This document shows, one piece after another, positions 50,601 through 61,517 of a DNA stretch of 64,000 nt. The stretch is from Undaria pinnatifida (taxonomy: Eukaryota; Sar; Phaeophyceae; Laminariales; Alariaceae): contig JABAKD010000023.1 of NCBI GenBank assembly GCA_012845835.1, positions 6,957,147 through 7,021,146 on the forward strand, read 5' to 3'. The notes under the pieces were generated by a model. That model saw nothing but the letters and a program-made list of their open reading frames with translations, was not told the origin of the DNA and did not search any database. A program made the position numbers and the translations under genes. Each line of letters opens with the position of its first letter. The stretch's first letter is position 1.

Positions 50601-50668
50601 ATTCTTGCTAGGCCAAGGAACAATCGATGTCACCTTTGGAAAGAGGAGAGCCGCGAACAGGCGAAATT

Positions 50669-50807
50669 ATGATGAAGAGAGGAGGAGAAGCACCTTTTAC
50701 GCGGAAAGCGCGTTTAATGGTAGCGCTGACGGTCATTGCCACTTTCTCGGCAGCGATGTTCGTGGTGCCGCTCAGGGGAGGCGCAAGCGGGAGTTTCACG
50801 ATTACGG
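50669..50807 (+). CDS. GT92/GT2-like gene, exon 1 (membrane anchor), proposed
   Basis: From ATGATG: MMKRGGEAPFTRKARL, then the hydrophobic MVALTVIATFSAAMFVVPL, then GGASGSFTIT. This is a standard type II anchor: basic tail, about 19 apolar residues, luminal stem. An upstream in-frame ATG at 50627 would add 14 residues. A possible donor is ACGG before GTGACG (phase 1), which suits the stem exon at 53378; the frame stays open to 51043, so other donors cannot be excluded. Membership of the same gene as 56955 rests on strand, order and architecture only. Confidence 0.45.
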
Positions 50808-52074
50808 GTGACGTATCGACGCCATCTCTCAAGACCAATAGACCACTACCACCATCGCCGCCGAGCCGCGATCTTTCGTCGCGCGAGGGCAAGGGCGGCG
50901 GGAGGAAGGAGAACGGGCAGCCGTGGAGAGCTGTTCCCGTTGTGCTGACGCCGACGAACCGTTCTGGGTGGGTGCTCGTTTTTGCTCGAGCTTGCACGGA
51001 ATCTGGAAACGTATTTTGGATTACTGTACAGACCTTGGAATAAGAGCCGACTACAACGCTTTATCTGTCGCTCCTCAAAGCACCTGATTTGTGTCATGCA
51101 ATTAATGTCGCACTGGATTGACTTTCAACAAACGTTTGAGGATTGGAGTACGCTCATTACCGCTGTAAAAAAAAGTTGCCACGGCATTTATGATGAGCGG
51201 CGCTGGTTGTCGCGGGTTATTGCCGGGTGATGACGCCGGGTTTACGGTCCGCACGTTTCCGCAAAAACCAAAAGTAAAAACCAACATCGTGGAGTATACC
51301 CAAGTCTGGGTTGAGCTCCCCCATAGGGTTGTACATCTTGCAATGAGGCATTTTAGCCTCAGTATTGCGAGGTGTGGGAGGATCTCTATAGCCTCATTTT
51401 CGTTTGTTTCGAATAGCCGCATCTTCGATCCCCTTTCCATTTCTGGATGTTTCGTTGACATCCTTTGATTGCCAGGTGATCTGCATCTATCTACGACTAT
51501 CCAGGGTGGCCTAATTTAATGGAATGCCTTCCGTAGAATGATAGTTTATAGATTGGACGTGAAACCATGTCATGGTTGAGGTGAAACCACGTGGTACTAG
51601 ATATGACATTCACGTCAACGCCATCATAGATGGGCGATAATGTAGGTGACGATGATGGGGCACGAAGGGCGCCCCTCATGGCACTGCCCTGCACTACCCT
51701 GCACTACCGTGCCCTACCTTACCTAGCCCTGTTATGTATGCCTTTTAGTATTCTATATAGGGAAATAATGCGTAAGCTGTGAGCCTAGCCAGCGAGCCAT
51801 GAGGAGAGGCTACCAAAGACTCCGGAACCCATGAGGGGCACGCTTCCCAAACCGACCAACCACGCATCCCCCACTCGGAGTACTGTCACATGTACCACGT
51901 TTAGCTTTACGACAGCGGGGTGTTACTGTCTCCCGCGCTTTTGCGGAGAATATCGTTGGCTGGAATTTGTAGGGGCTGTGAACAGACCCATGGCCCAAGC
52001 ACGAAAACATAAATAGTTCGAGACGACAGGGACATTCCGGCGATGATGGGTCAAGGAACCCCGTCCGTCAGATG

Positions 52075-52250
52075 CTTGGTCCCTTATGAGCCCCGAAATC
52101 CCACCCTATATTAACTTCGAGAAATTTGTCCCCGAAAAGGCTTTCTAGTAGTGAAGGCGTTAACCCGTTCAGAGCCCAAAAATCCCTCTCCATACTAACT
52201 TCAAGTACATTTGTCCCCCAAAAGGGTTTCCAGTAGTGAAGGCGTTAATG
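52075..52250 (-). repeat. ~85-bp unit array, two units
   Basis: Two units with CCCACCCTATATTAACTTCG or CTCTCCATACTAACTTCAAG, TTTGTCCCC and TTTC(T/C)AGTAGTGAAGGCGTTAA. The left end abuts AAGGAACCCCGTCCGTCAGA, a MITE-like word, as also happens at 7161 and 14755. Confidence 0.82.
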
Positions 52251-52555
52251 TGTTTGCCAAAACGTACTATTTACCTCTGTATATCGTAGCGCTCGTCGAC
52301 CAGTGGCGAGGTAAACGTCAACTATATAGAGCTCAGCACATACATGCTGTTCGCGTAAATCACCACACAAGCAAACGCGTCAATCATAGATGCAGGGGTT
52401 CCACTAGCCCCGCAAATTGATCGCCGCGCACGTGACTATTACTGGAGGCCGTAGCAACCAGAATCCACGATCAAGACCAATGCCTGTCCCTGCTGTGACG
52501 CATGCGCACAACAGTAGTAGAGGTGCGTAAAGGCGTTTTATTGCTGGACCTGGCT

Positions 52556-52826
52556 CACGATACGATAGAGGTATACCTTTTTTTGGCTATTTTGGTTTCT
52601 GAACAAAAGGGGCTCCTTTACCCAAAATCGTCGGAAAATACGCCCCATTTTCTATATTGCATGGTGATTCTCGCTGTGTACCTCTTCATAGGCCGTGGAA
52701 TTTTTCATCCGGTGGTACATAGCAGTTTTTTTGTTTTTTATCTAACTCAGTTCTTGGGAGAGGTCTTAAGCTCCCAAGATTTTGGGAACCGCAGAAGACA
52801 AACTGGTGCACCTCTATGGTAGGTGA
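52556..52826 (+). mobile_element. MITE M1, complete copy
   Basis: From CACGATACGATAGAGGTATA to GGTGCACCTCTATGGTAGGTG with all internal blocks (GGTTTCTGAAC, CCAAAATCGTCGG, ATACGCCCCATTT, GGGAGAGGTCTTAAGCTCCC) in order. The last block is itself near-palindromic. Confidence 0.85.
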
Positions 52827-53089
52827 GGAGCTGCATGAACTCTCCACCCCAAACCTCGGCCTTGACATAGTGCAGTTGATCAACATCGAGGGGCAATCCC
52901 ATCGGCTCATAATAGGTGTACCTCAAAGCCTGTATTATGGTAAGGGTGTCTGTATACGACGGGGTTCCAAATATGTTGGGGAGTACCATAGCAGTTGAGA
53001 AGCCCACTGTGGTCATACAGAAACCGTTGGGCCTCAAATAAGCTGCCCCCTTCCATACCATGAATCCTGTATTTTGTAACCTGCTCGAC

Positions 53090-53360
53090 AGCCACCATCT
53101 ATGCCCAACGTTTGATTTAACGTGTTGGACAGTCACAAATTTAACACAACTTTTGGTTCGACGTGCTCTCGGGACAGTCACTGAAATTACGTCCAGCTGT
53201 TATTCGTAACGTGTTCGACAGTCACGAATTTTGTCAACGCTTGGGTCAGCGCGTTCTCGGGACAGTCACTCAAGGATGCCCAACTTTCGGTTTATCGCGT
53301 CCGACAGTCGGTGCTTGTGCCCAACCTTTTGTTTAACGTGTTCGACAGGCGGGGCTTGAC
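53090..53360 (+). repeat. ~60-bp tandem array
   Basis: Five units built on TTTAACGTGTT(C/G)GACAGTCAC or GCG(C/T)TCTCGGGACAGTCAC with CCAACTTTT(G/C)GGTT-like links. It runs directly up to the proposed stem exon at 53378. Confidence 0.75.
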
Positions 53361-53377
53361 CGCTGACAATCCGTCAG

Positions 53378-53643
53378 TGAATGCCACATCCACAGTTCCT
53401 GCTGCCTCAAGTTCTGCTGGTGGTATTCATGAGGGCACCACTGACACCATGCCGGGGCAGGCCCCCACAGCTGCTATGGGGGGGCCTTTCGGGATTGGGG
53501 CGGAGTGGCAAGACGCCGTTTCCTTGGTGAGTGAGGATGGTGGCAGCCCCAGCTTGCGGGGGGACGCTTGCATGGCGCCGGAGAAGCAGGAGCACGTTGG
53601 GGAGATACTGAGGAGGAGAAAGGGGACGCCTGCTGGCGAGAAG
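53378..53643 (+). CDS. GT92/GT2-like gene, stem exon, proposed
   Basis: Reads VNATSTVPAASSSAGG, then GQAPTAAMGGPFGIGAEWQD, AVSLVSEDGG and EHVGEILRRRKGTPAGEK before GTGTGG. Small-residue-rich, N-glycosylation-like NATS, and an Arg/Lys stretch before the domain suit a luminal stem. The donor is phase 0 and joins to VAVCVRSKD at 56955, which is also phase 0. The acceptor AATCCGTCAG (phase 1) is tentative. Coding quality is better than in neighbouring frames, but there is no domain to confirm it. Confidence 0.5.
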
Positions 53644-53796
53644 GTGTGGGGTTCTTTCGCGTAAACTGCTCAACATAACCTGAGACAACGTCACAATTGC
53701 CCTCCTATTGTGTTAAAAAGAAAAATGCAAGGAGATGTAATCTTGAGATTACATGGTGAACACAAACTGAGATAATCCTGACGAAAAGTAAACGTG

Positions 53797-54045
53797 AAGG
53801 CACGTGCTACGATAGAGGTAGCACGTTTCGTCTGGAAAGGGTTTCCGGATTGTGACGGGCTCCTTAACCTGAAATCGTCGGAAATAGACCTTTTTTTTTC
53901 GCATGATTCTCGTTGTATACCTAGGCCATGGACTTGTCATTCGGCAGCAGTTTTGGTTTTCTCCTAATTCGTTTATGGGAGAGGTCTTGAGCTCCTTATG
54001 TGAGGAACCTCAAGAAAAAACGCGGAGCGCCTCTATCGTAGCATG
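53797..54045 (+). mobile_element. MITE M1, complete copy
   Basis: From GGCACGTGCTACGATAGAGG to GCGCCTCTATCGTAGCATGG. The middle has TTTCGTCTGGAAAGG, TGACGGGCTCCTTAACC, GAAATCGTCGGAAAT and GGGAGAGGTCTTGAGCTCC. About 250 bp. Confidence 0.85.
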
Positions 54046-54364
54046 GTCCTGAGACACACGGCAGAAACCTGATATAAATCTATATTAGCCTGAGGCGACG
54101 GGGATGGAACAAACTGAGCTACGACCTGTCGTGGCGAGACTACCCGCCAAAACACTAGGTGGAAAGTTGTGTCAATTTGAGGTAAGGCTGATAAGTCTGA
54201 GCTATAAACTGTACCAGCAGTAAACACGAGACAATGGCGAACCTAAAAAATCACCTGAAAAAACTACGAGAAAATACAAGTTGCGACACGGCGTGTGGCG
54301 GAGATACTACACTAAGGTCTGAGATAGTAGTGTAGAAACTATCCCGTGTATGTTCGACATGGGG

Positions 54365-54515
54365 GGGGGGGAGGCAGGGGCGCGCTCATTTTTTGCCTGT
54401 CTTAGTCATTTGACCATGGTTGTCCATGCATCGCTTTCGGGGCGGAGCACGGTTCCTACTCCCAGTAGAGACATCTCCAGCATTTGAGCGTTTAGCACGT
54501 TTCTCCTACGTATTT
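54365..54515 (+). repeat. R5 repeat copy
   Basis: A G-run, then GCGCTCATTTTTTGCCTG, CTTAGTCATTTGACCATGG, CGGAGCACGGTTCCTACTCC, AGACATCTCCAGCATT and TTTAGCACGTTTCTCC, parallel to 3210-3345. Confidence 0.75.
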
Positions 54516-56119
54516 CACACTAGCTGGTGGCAGGGAGAAGGCGCTAAGGTCTGAAACAAGGTCAACACCTCGATATGTGTGCACGAAGCGGGGTAGCGTC
54601 CAACCACGTGTGATGCGTGGGGTTGAATGGGGTGGTTGGTTGTACTAAACCCCATCTCTAATAGGTTGGGTTGGCACAGCCTCAGCTGGCGAGGCAACTC
54701 CCTCTCTCAGGTGGTACCGTTTCTCGGACTGACTGAGTCCCTACGGTCACTATGCCTTTCCTGTTTGCTTCATTGTTGCATTACCGCGCCCCCCTCGCAA
54801 ACATGATGGCAACGTGCGTTCGCATCGCAGGGTGTTTGGAACCGTTGGCAATTTGTTTGCCGGCGGGGCCACCTATTCACAGCATGTTGTGTGTTGTGTA
54901 ATAATGCTTGATTGCTGAATCTCTATCTATATGTTGTCCTCCCATCAAACGCTTCGTCATCACAATCTTCGTAAAGGTTGGGAGCGTGTTTGCGTCCAGA
55001 TACACGGCAGGCTGTTTTTTGTTGAAACTTGTGCTCGTGGTACTCGACGGCGGCAGATGGTGCTACCTCAGCTTTGAAGGGCGGATTCTCTAGCGTTTGA
55101 ACCGGTGCCGATCAGAATACATCCCCTTTTCGCTGGTTCTAGCCCTTTTTATCCCGCGGCCCGCCATCTCCTTCTTTGCCTCGCAACGTGCTCTTGTACG
55201 ATGTTGATGGAGGCGCCGGCTACGACAGAGGTAGTGTACATCTGGTATCGTTTTCTTGTCTACTGTACTCTGCAAACATTTTTTGTTGTGAATGTAGGGA
55301 CTCTCCTATCCCACAAAAACAATGGCACGGTGCTCGGACGGCTCACCGGAAAGAACTCCACGAAAGTTCCTCGCTTCGTTCATCCGTTTCTACCGTCGTA
55401 TTCTTCCTTTAAGCCCATTCCCAACTCCCAGCCTTAACCCACTAGTCTAGTGTAACTACAAGTGGTTTGTTCCCAAGTCGGGAGTGAGTACGGTGCGTGC
55501 TAGAAGGGCGTCACGCGGTATCGCTGGATAGAGTGTCACGTGTTTCTATTGCACATATTTGTTTATTTGTTTTGGTTTTTGTGTATATACGTAGGCCGTG
55601 AGATTGTTCACCGCGGGCTCTCTCTGCTGTCGAATCTTTTTTTGGTCAAAATTCGTTTTTTGGCGTCGGCGGATGGGACATCGAGTTTTTCTCAATTGAG
55701 GAAGCGGCCTCTCACTCGGGGGAAAAGCTATAAAACCTATTACAGCGTGGCGTGTGTCGACCGAGTCATGTCATGCCACGCTGTAGCTAGGGGGTGCATC
55801 AGCATTTCCTGAACCCTCTGCTCCTATTTATATCACGCGAGGAAGCTCAATCAATATTTTTCACCCGACGAAAAAACACGACTTCTGACTTCGAAGACAT
55901 TTCGCCATCGCAACCCAACCAGCATAATTTCCATGCGCTAGAGTTCTAGTCTATTCCTAAAACAAAAATGCACTCGCATTTAAAAGTTATCGTAGTTTTA
56001 AAGGATTGTTACACGCTCCTTGCCTTGAGAGGGAGCTCTACCCTACACCGGTCAAAAACCCATGCCCCCCCCCCCCAAAAAAAAAAGTGTAGCCCGTACC
56101 GTGGGATGGCTCGGTGGCA

Positions 56120-56147
56120 GCATGCATGCATGCATGCATGCATGCGG
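56120..56147 (+). repeat. (GCAT)n microsatellite
   Basis: Six to seven uninterrupted GCAT units. Self-complementary, so it can form a cruciform. Confidence 0.9.
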
Positions 56148-56954
56148 GTTTCACTTGCTGTACCCCTGAGCAAACATGAATGCTTGCTTTTACCTCAGGG
56201 CTTACCACGGGTCATGATTGATCCGGACCGCGGGTCGGACTAGGAAGGTTATGAAAAGTCGCGCGGGTCGAGCGGGGAAGGGTAATATGAGGGGTTCGAA
56301 ATCTCACGGGTCGGTTCGAATCCGGTCAGGGAACTATCAAAGTCCCCCGGGTCGGGTGGGAGTCGGGTCATCCTGACCCCGATCAGAGACCCGTGGGAAA
56401 AGATCCGGCCCGTGGAAGGCCGTGGTCTTGTCCGCTTACTGCCATGCAGCTCGCTTTTTGTGAAGGGTGGCACAGCGTTAGAGTAAGCCAGGTTATGTTT
56501 TATAAGTCTGTTCTGCCGTACAGTACGCGACAGCACTTAATTACACAATTTTTCGCAGTTCAAGATTTGCAGGGCCGAGGTTCAGACGACGAACGCTTTT
56601 CAACGTGGCCTCTTTTACACCGGATATAGTGTAGGATACACCCCTGTCTTACAGTTGAGCTGGTATTTTGTACCCCACTGGTGCTAGGTGAAGCGTAGGA
56701 CACACCCTGCCTTAGAGTTGAGCCGGCATATGAAGAACGACGACAAAAAAAACTATAGATAACGATACTATAAACTGAGAATCCCTGTCTGGGCCAAAAA
56801 TAAGAGAGCTTCGACAAAACTGGTGTGGTATACTGTGTACCAGGTATACCTCGTCGATGAAGCCATGATGCAGGCAGCATCACGTTCCCAGCTTCCCCGT
56901 GTGTCCTTCTTCTGATTCGCCTTGACGCGTTTTTTTTTTGCTTCTCGCTCTCAG

Positions 56955-57080
56955 GTGGCGGTGTGCGTTCGATCGAAAGATGCCGGCCGATTCCTTCCCG
57001 AGTGGATCGCTTACCACTACGCCATCGGGGTGGACGAGATCACCCTCTACGACGACAACAGCATAGACCAGACCAAGGAG
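56955..57080 (+). CDS. GT92/GT2-like glycosyltransferase, catalytic exon
   Basis: 42 codons: VAVCVRSKDAGRFLPEWIAY, then HYAIGVDEITLYDDNSIDQT and KE. The acceptor is GCTCTCAG after a T-run and the donor is AAGGAG before GTACGC, phase 0 at both ends. The pattern V-C-x-R-x-K-(D/N)-x(3)-(F/Y)-L-x-E-W-x-x-(Y/F)-H-x-x-(I/L)-G-V-(D/T)-x-(I/F)-x-(I/L)-Y-D-(D/N)-x-S is diagnostic for GT92 (DUF23) and the closely related Glyco_tranf_2_4 families: inverting transferases with a GT-A fold, usually Golgi type II proteins. The YDDNS segment is where the nucleotide sugar is expected to bind. Confidence 0.92.
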
Positions 57081-57097
57081 GTACGCATCATGCTTCA

Positions 57098-57190
57098 CGT
57101 TAACGCTTTTACAGCTGGAAACCCTTTTTGGTGGACAAATTTACTTGAAGTTAGTATAAGGAAGGATTTTGGGGGTTGTAAAGGGGTCAA
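57098..57190 (+). repeat. ~85-bp unit just after the donor
   Basis: TTAACGCTTTTACAGCTGGAA, ACCCTTTTTGGTGGACAAA, TTTACTTGAAGTTAGTATAA and GGAAGGATTTTGGGGG. It lies 18 bases from the 5' splice site of the catalytic exon, showing that the unit tolerates or targets intron edges. Confidence 0.85.
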
Positions 57191-57199
57191 GAGTACAGC

Positions 57200-57590
57200 A
57201 GTACTGCCATGATCCTTTCTTGAGTGTTGGCTGCCTCTATAGCGTCTGCCGTTTGCCCGCTAGAGTGCCTGTGTAATTTGTCGACACTCATGGAAACATT
57301 CAGTAGCAAGAGTAGACACGGGGTCGTGCCGGTTGCCCCTATAGTGCAGGGGTTTCTCTCTACAAGGCCGGTTGAGTTGTGCCGGTTGCCCGCTATAGTG
57401 CCTTTGAAGTTGCTTGACACATATGAGGAAAGCCAGTGGTGGGACTAATCGGAGTAGCGCCGGTTGCCCGCTATAGTGCCTATGAAATGGGTTGCCACAT
57501 TTGAACATATGGGAACAGCCAGTCAGTGGTGGCAGTATGCAGAGAAGTGCCGCTTTCCGCTATAGTGCTGTTTTTTTTCTCCGGCCGGCC
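57200..57590 (+). repeat. Tandem array, five units of 55-105 bp
   Basis: The core GCCG(G/T)TTGCCCGCTATAGTGCC recurs near 57248, 57330, 57390, 57451 and 57548, with spacer words TGACACATATGAGGAAAGCCAG and CACATTTGAACATATGGGAA. It lies in the intron after the GT92-like exon. Confidence 0.8.
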
Positions 57591-60500
57591 CACAGCCGGC
57601 ACCATACAGAGGGATCATTACTGCAATAATAACAACAATATAGCAAGCTTGATGTTGAAGCAATAGCAATTCTAACAATGGAAGCCGGTACCGTTCATAA
57701 TGGTTCTGTTGGTTGTCCTCATGAACATGACAGTTAGTTGTGATCCATCTTATATCAGGGAGTTCCATATTATGTTGGTAAGGGATTCATGTATAACGTG
57801 TAAGGAGACTGTTTGGCCGGATGTTTCGCGGCATGATTTGCCATGAATTTTCACTCGCAGTTTTGCTCCATATTATGAGACCGGGTCAGGCTCGACGGCT
57901 GGATAATATAAGAGGGAGTTCTGTGTCACCGTCTTGAGTCATCACCACGCCTTCCCGCGCCAGCTACGTGTATACCTTTAGAGATCTACCAACAAGTCCA
58001 TGTTGGGGTACACCGATCTACGATATGAGCCATCCCGCGGTAAAGGGGTGTACAGAAAATTCTAACAAAATTCGTGAGCTCTCCTATCATGAGGGAATAA
58101 GCTCAATATATCACCCCCGCAAAATTACTTCGAAGGCATTCGTTCGCGCAACCCGCACACAATCGTCTATGCCTTTGTCAATCCCTAAACAACATACTCG
58201 TAAAATCACTTGCCAAATGACTAACCGATACTGTAGTTCTTTCCTTGACGAACTAAAAAAAGCGCAACCCCTGCTTGGGAAAAATCAATTTCGATAGCGG
58301 ATTCGATACAACCTGTAATTTTCTTCGGCTTAAAACTTGTTTAAGGAGATCCAAGATATTATATACGGAATTGCAAACCCTGACCGCTCAAGGCAAAGAA
58401 AGCTCTCTAGCTTTTTGGAGGAAGTATGGAGAACTCTATTGGTTTATGTCAGGTAACTCTGTGATAACAATGACGCCACGGTGGAGGATAATAGATAGTA
58501 GCCTCTAATTTTCTGCGGCCCTCCTGATTTTAATGAGAGGACGATGATGCCGATTCCAAACCCTGACTGCTCAAATTTACGGAAAATTGAGTAGCGTTTG
58601 GGGGAAAAAAACGAAACCTCTCCTACTAACTTTGAGCGCCAGTAAACATTTTTAGGCACTACCCACCAGGTCGCACAATATCGTCAGGAGTTAGTGTGCA
58701 CACCACATTTTCCAGAGGGCTTTTCACCGCGGTAATGATCCCACCCTTGGGCAGGGTCTGGAGGGTCTTTTTCAAAATTTCGCAGGGGTCGAGTAGATGA
58801 TCGCTTTCCGAGGTGTTTTGGAATGGAATATCACCGATCGAGCCGGGTCACCCCGACGCGGCTCAATCCGCGAGAGTTGACACCCCGGCCCGACCTGACT
58901 CGCGAGAGCTGAACCGACCCGTGAAAAGCCATGGATTATTCTCGAGCCCTCCCCACGTAAGGGGAGTGAAGACACCTCATCCAATGAACGGCTTCTATTG
59001 ATAAAAAAGAACAAAGAGGGCTGTTCGCGGAGGTCATGATCGCGGCGCGCGGGTCGGACCAGGTGGTTTTCCCAAGAGTTCAGTGAGGCGAGTTGGGTCG
59101 GACCAGAAGAGTCCTCTCATGGAAGGGTTGTGCATCAGCAGAAAATCCATGCGCTCTCTGCCTAGCACGACCGAGGAGTTAGAGCTCAAAATCTCTCTTC
59201 TCACTCGAAACGTGACTTCGACAAGGCCTTCGTTGTCGCAACCCGACCAAGACTTCTGTGGTCCACCCTAGTAAAAAATGATATTAAATGTTGTGTAGGG
59301 GTATTGGGCGGGGACGCAGAGTGTCCCATGCAAAGTCTGCCAATTGAACAGGTCCTCGGAGGGTACTCAATCTTTTAGCCTTTAGGAGAGAGATATATAT
59401 ATATGGCTTTATTAGTTTCCACCAGAGCCGCGGGTGGCTTCTGAGATCGGAGGCACGTGCCTCAGATCTATTTCCTGGCTATCCCGAATATACAACGCCA
59501 ACCTTATCAAATTCTCGCGTAATATATTTATCATCGGCTCAACCGTTAGTTCTTCACTGGAAGAGCTCAACCGGTCAGAGGTATACCTTTTTTTTGCTCA
59601 AAAGGTGCAACCTATAGAGGGATGACTCAAAGAAGGAGGTCTGATTCTCGTGGGGTGGAGTCAGGAGGTTTTAGCCGGTCGCCCCCGGTTGAGTGTCAGG
59701 TTGTTCTCGAGCCTCCGGTGGTGTAGGCCAGTTTCGTGAGTTCGAGTCCCGCCGAGTGCATGCTCGTATACATTCGTAGGGACTTTTTCTTGTGCACAGA
59801 TTGACTCGCGGAAAGCGCGAGGGCGTGAGCTAGTAACACTCGCTGAAAAATCGATGAGCAGTGAGATTGCGGAATCCTATGCGCGATATAAATTGAAGGA
59901 AAGAACCGGGGGGGGGGAGGAAGGGACGACACCTGTCACCACGGCTTGTCCAGCAGCTGGAACGTAGAAGTATGTTAAAAAAAACCGATGGGTTATTACG
60001 GGGTTCGGTCCGGTCGGGTTGCCCTGGCCACGGTTCGACCCGGGAGAACTGATCCGCCCCGTAAAAAGCCCTGAATTTTCCTCGACAGGGCTCCCGCATG
60101 AGGAGGGCGTGCAACACCCCATCACAATGAATCAGTGAATGAATGGCTGTTGTTGTTGTAATAATAAAAAAAAAAACTGCAATTTGGCACGCGTCTAAAA
60201 CACCAACGCTATGCGACGGGGGATGCACCCATGATTTTGCTGTGGTGGTTTCTCGTTCGAGGAGGTCCATGACGAACCAAAAACCCTGAATTTCGCCACG
60301 GTATGAAAAACGTACAACAACCCGAAAGTTGACGAGCAATCTCATGGCCTATAGACCACACTGCCGCCTTACCCTTCCTGGGTACCATGTACAAAAAGAA
60401 TGCCAGGTGTGTACAGCCTAAACCAGTTTTTGAAACCAAAGCAAACAAGAACAAACTATCCCCAGCGCGCAAAAGTAACCCGGCAAGCAGCACCGACCGT

Positions 60501-61165
60501 ATCCCACACGAGTTACGAGGGGTAATCGTCAAGCCTTTCTGGGGCTATTCATCGGGCTGTGCGCTCGTAGTCTTCGCGTCTGCGCGGTCCGTGCACCCCA
60601 CCTCTGTTCTTGGGGAGCACACCGGGTACGGTATCGTCTGTCGGTATTGCTGCTGCTGCTGCTGCTGCTCTATTTTTTTCGTAGGTACGTTCCTGCTGCC
60701 GAGGTAATCTGTGCTTTCACATCATCCCAAGGTCAGTCTTGAGCTCCTCCGGCGGAAAGAGCGTTAAAAAATCACATACATAAACGCATCTCCGCTGTGG
60801 CGTGTGTCGAGGCCAAGGTAGCAAAACGCCCTTACCGATAGCGCTCAGTTCGCAACGCCTTTTGAGGCCGAGGGTATCTCATCCTAGTGTGGTTTTCGTG
60901 CGGTTGTACTCCCTGATGTAGAAAACTACTCGTAGTGTGTTTCGAGTTTTCATACAACAGCTTTACAAACACGGTAAACAACTGACAACTGTGTCTGAGG
61001 ATGCTTCTATGTCGTAGGTGATCGACCTCTATGAGCGAATGCCTTTACACGTTGTCCGACCGCGAGCACGATACTAGCGTGTTGACAGTAATAATATCTT
61101 GTTCATGCGAAATCGGACCCTAAACATGAACGCCTGTCCCACGTTGCAAACCCCGTAAACCGCAG
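57591..61165 (+). other. Intron of the GT92-like gene, remaining part
   Basis: No exon recognised. It holds copies of the CTTCGAAGGCATTCGTTCG dispersed repeat (58030-58170 and 59190-59270), paired repeats with AACCCTGAC(C/T)GCTCAA (58370-58600), CGACCCGTGAAAAGCC-type sequence (58840-58990 and 60000-60120), an (AT)n run, a short MITE-like remnant (59575-59625) and SINE copy 3. Confidence 0.6.
59677..59984 (+). mobile_element. tRNA-derived SINE (S1), copy 3
   Basis: The head GGTCGCCCCCGGTTGAGTGTC and a good B box (GAGTTCGAGTCCCGCC). The body has TTGACTCGCGGAAAGCGCG, GATGAGCAGTGAGATTGCGG and ACGACACCTGTCACCACGGC; the tail is TTAAAAAAAAC. It lies inside the intron of the GT92-like gene in sense orientation. 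Confidence 0.83.
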
Positions 61166-61224
61166 ATTCTGCAACCCTTCGTGAACGCCGGGCTGGTGAT
61201 GTACCTCTTCAAGGAGGTCGGAAG
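61166..61224 (+). CDS. GT92/GT2-like glycosyltransferase, next exon
   Basis: Reads ILQPFVNAGLVMYLFKEVG plus two bases. The acceptor is AAACCGCAG and the donor is GGAAG before GTGAGTAC (phase 2). Joined to the previous exon it gives DQTKEILQPFVNAGLVMY, the standard family continuation (T-x-E-x-L-x-P-(Y/F)-x-x-x-G-x-V). The intron between them is about 4.1 kb. Confidence 0.8.
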
Positions 61225-61446
61225 GTGAGTACCGGGCTTATAAAAGAAATATTAAAGCGCGTTCAGATTAGGCACCCTTCCGGGACGGAAGGGTTATACT
61301 CGTGCATCGTCCGTGTGCAGCACTGTGCTATGGTATCCCCTCTACCCCGTTGTGGCGTTATGATTAACAACAGTTTTCCCGTTCATAGCTGAGCTGGCAG
61401 GCGTTATCGCCTGCCTAAACGAACGGCTCCGTCCCCCTCAACCCAG

Positions 61447-61517
61447 CTTCTGTCAGAAGGTATCCGTCAGACAGCAAGCAACCGACACCAGAGATGTATC
61501 ATCCAAGCAGCCCTCGT
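61447..61517 (+). CDS. GT92/GT2-like gene, possible further exon
   Basis: Follows CTCAACCCAG and ends before GTGAGTGA. In the phase required by the previous donor it is open: SFCQKVSVRQQATDTRDVSS. A different frame (GIRQTASNRHQRCIIQAAL) looks at least as much like the Q-rich helix expected here but would need another join. So an exon is plausible; its frame is undecided. Confidence 0.3.

Larger units (their letters stand above)
50808..56954 (+). other. Proposed introns of the GT92/GT2-like gene
   Basis: Apart from the proposed stem exon at 53378-53643, this stretch holds repeats: two ~85-bp units (52075-52250), MITEs at 52556 and 53797, a ~60-bp tandem (53090-53360), an R5 copy (54365-54515), a (GCAT)n run (56120-56147) and CGGGTCGG-rich sequence (56225-56410). 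Several unassigned open frames of 80-110 codons occur. Confidence 0.5.
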
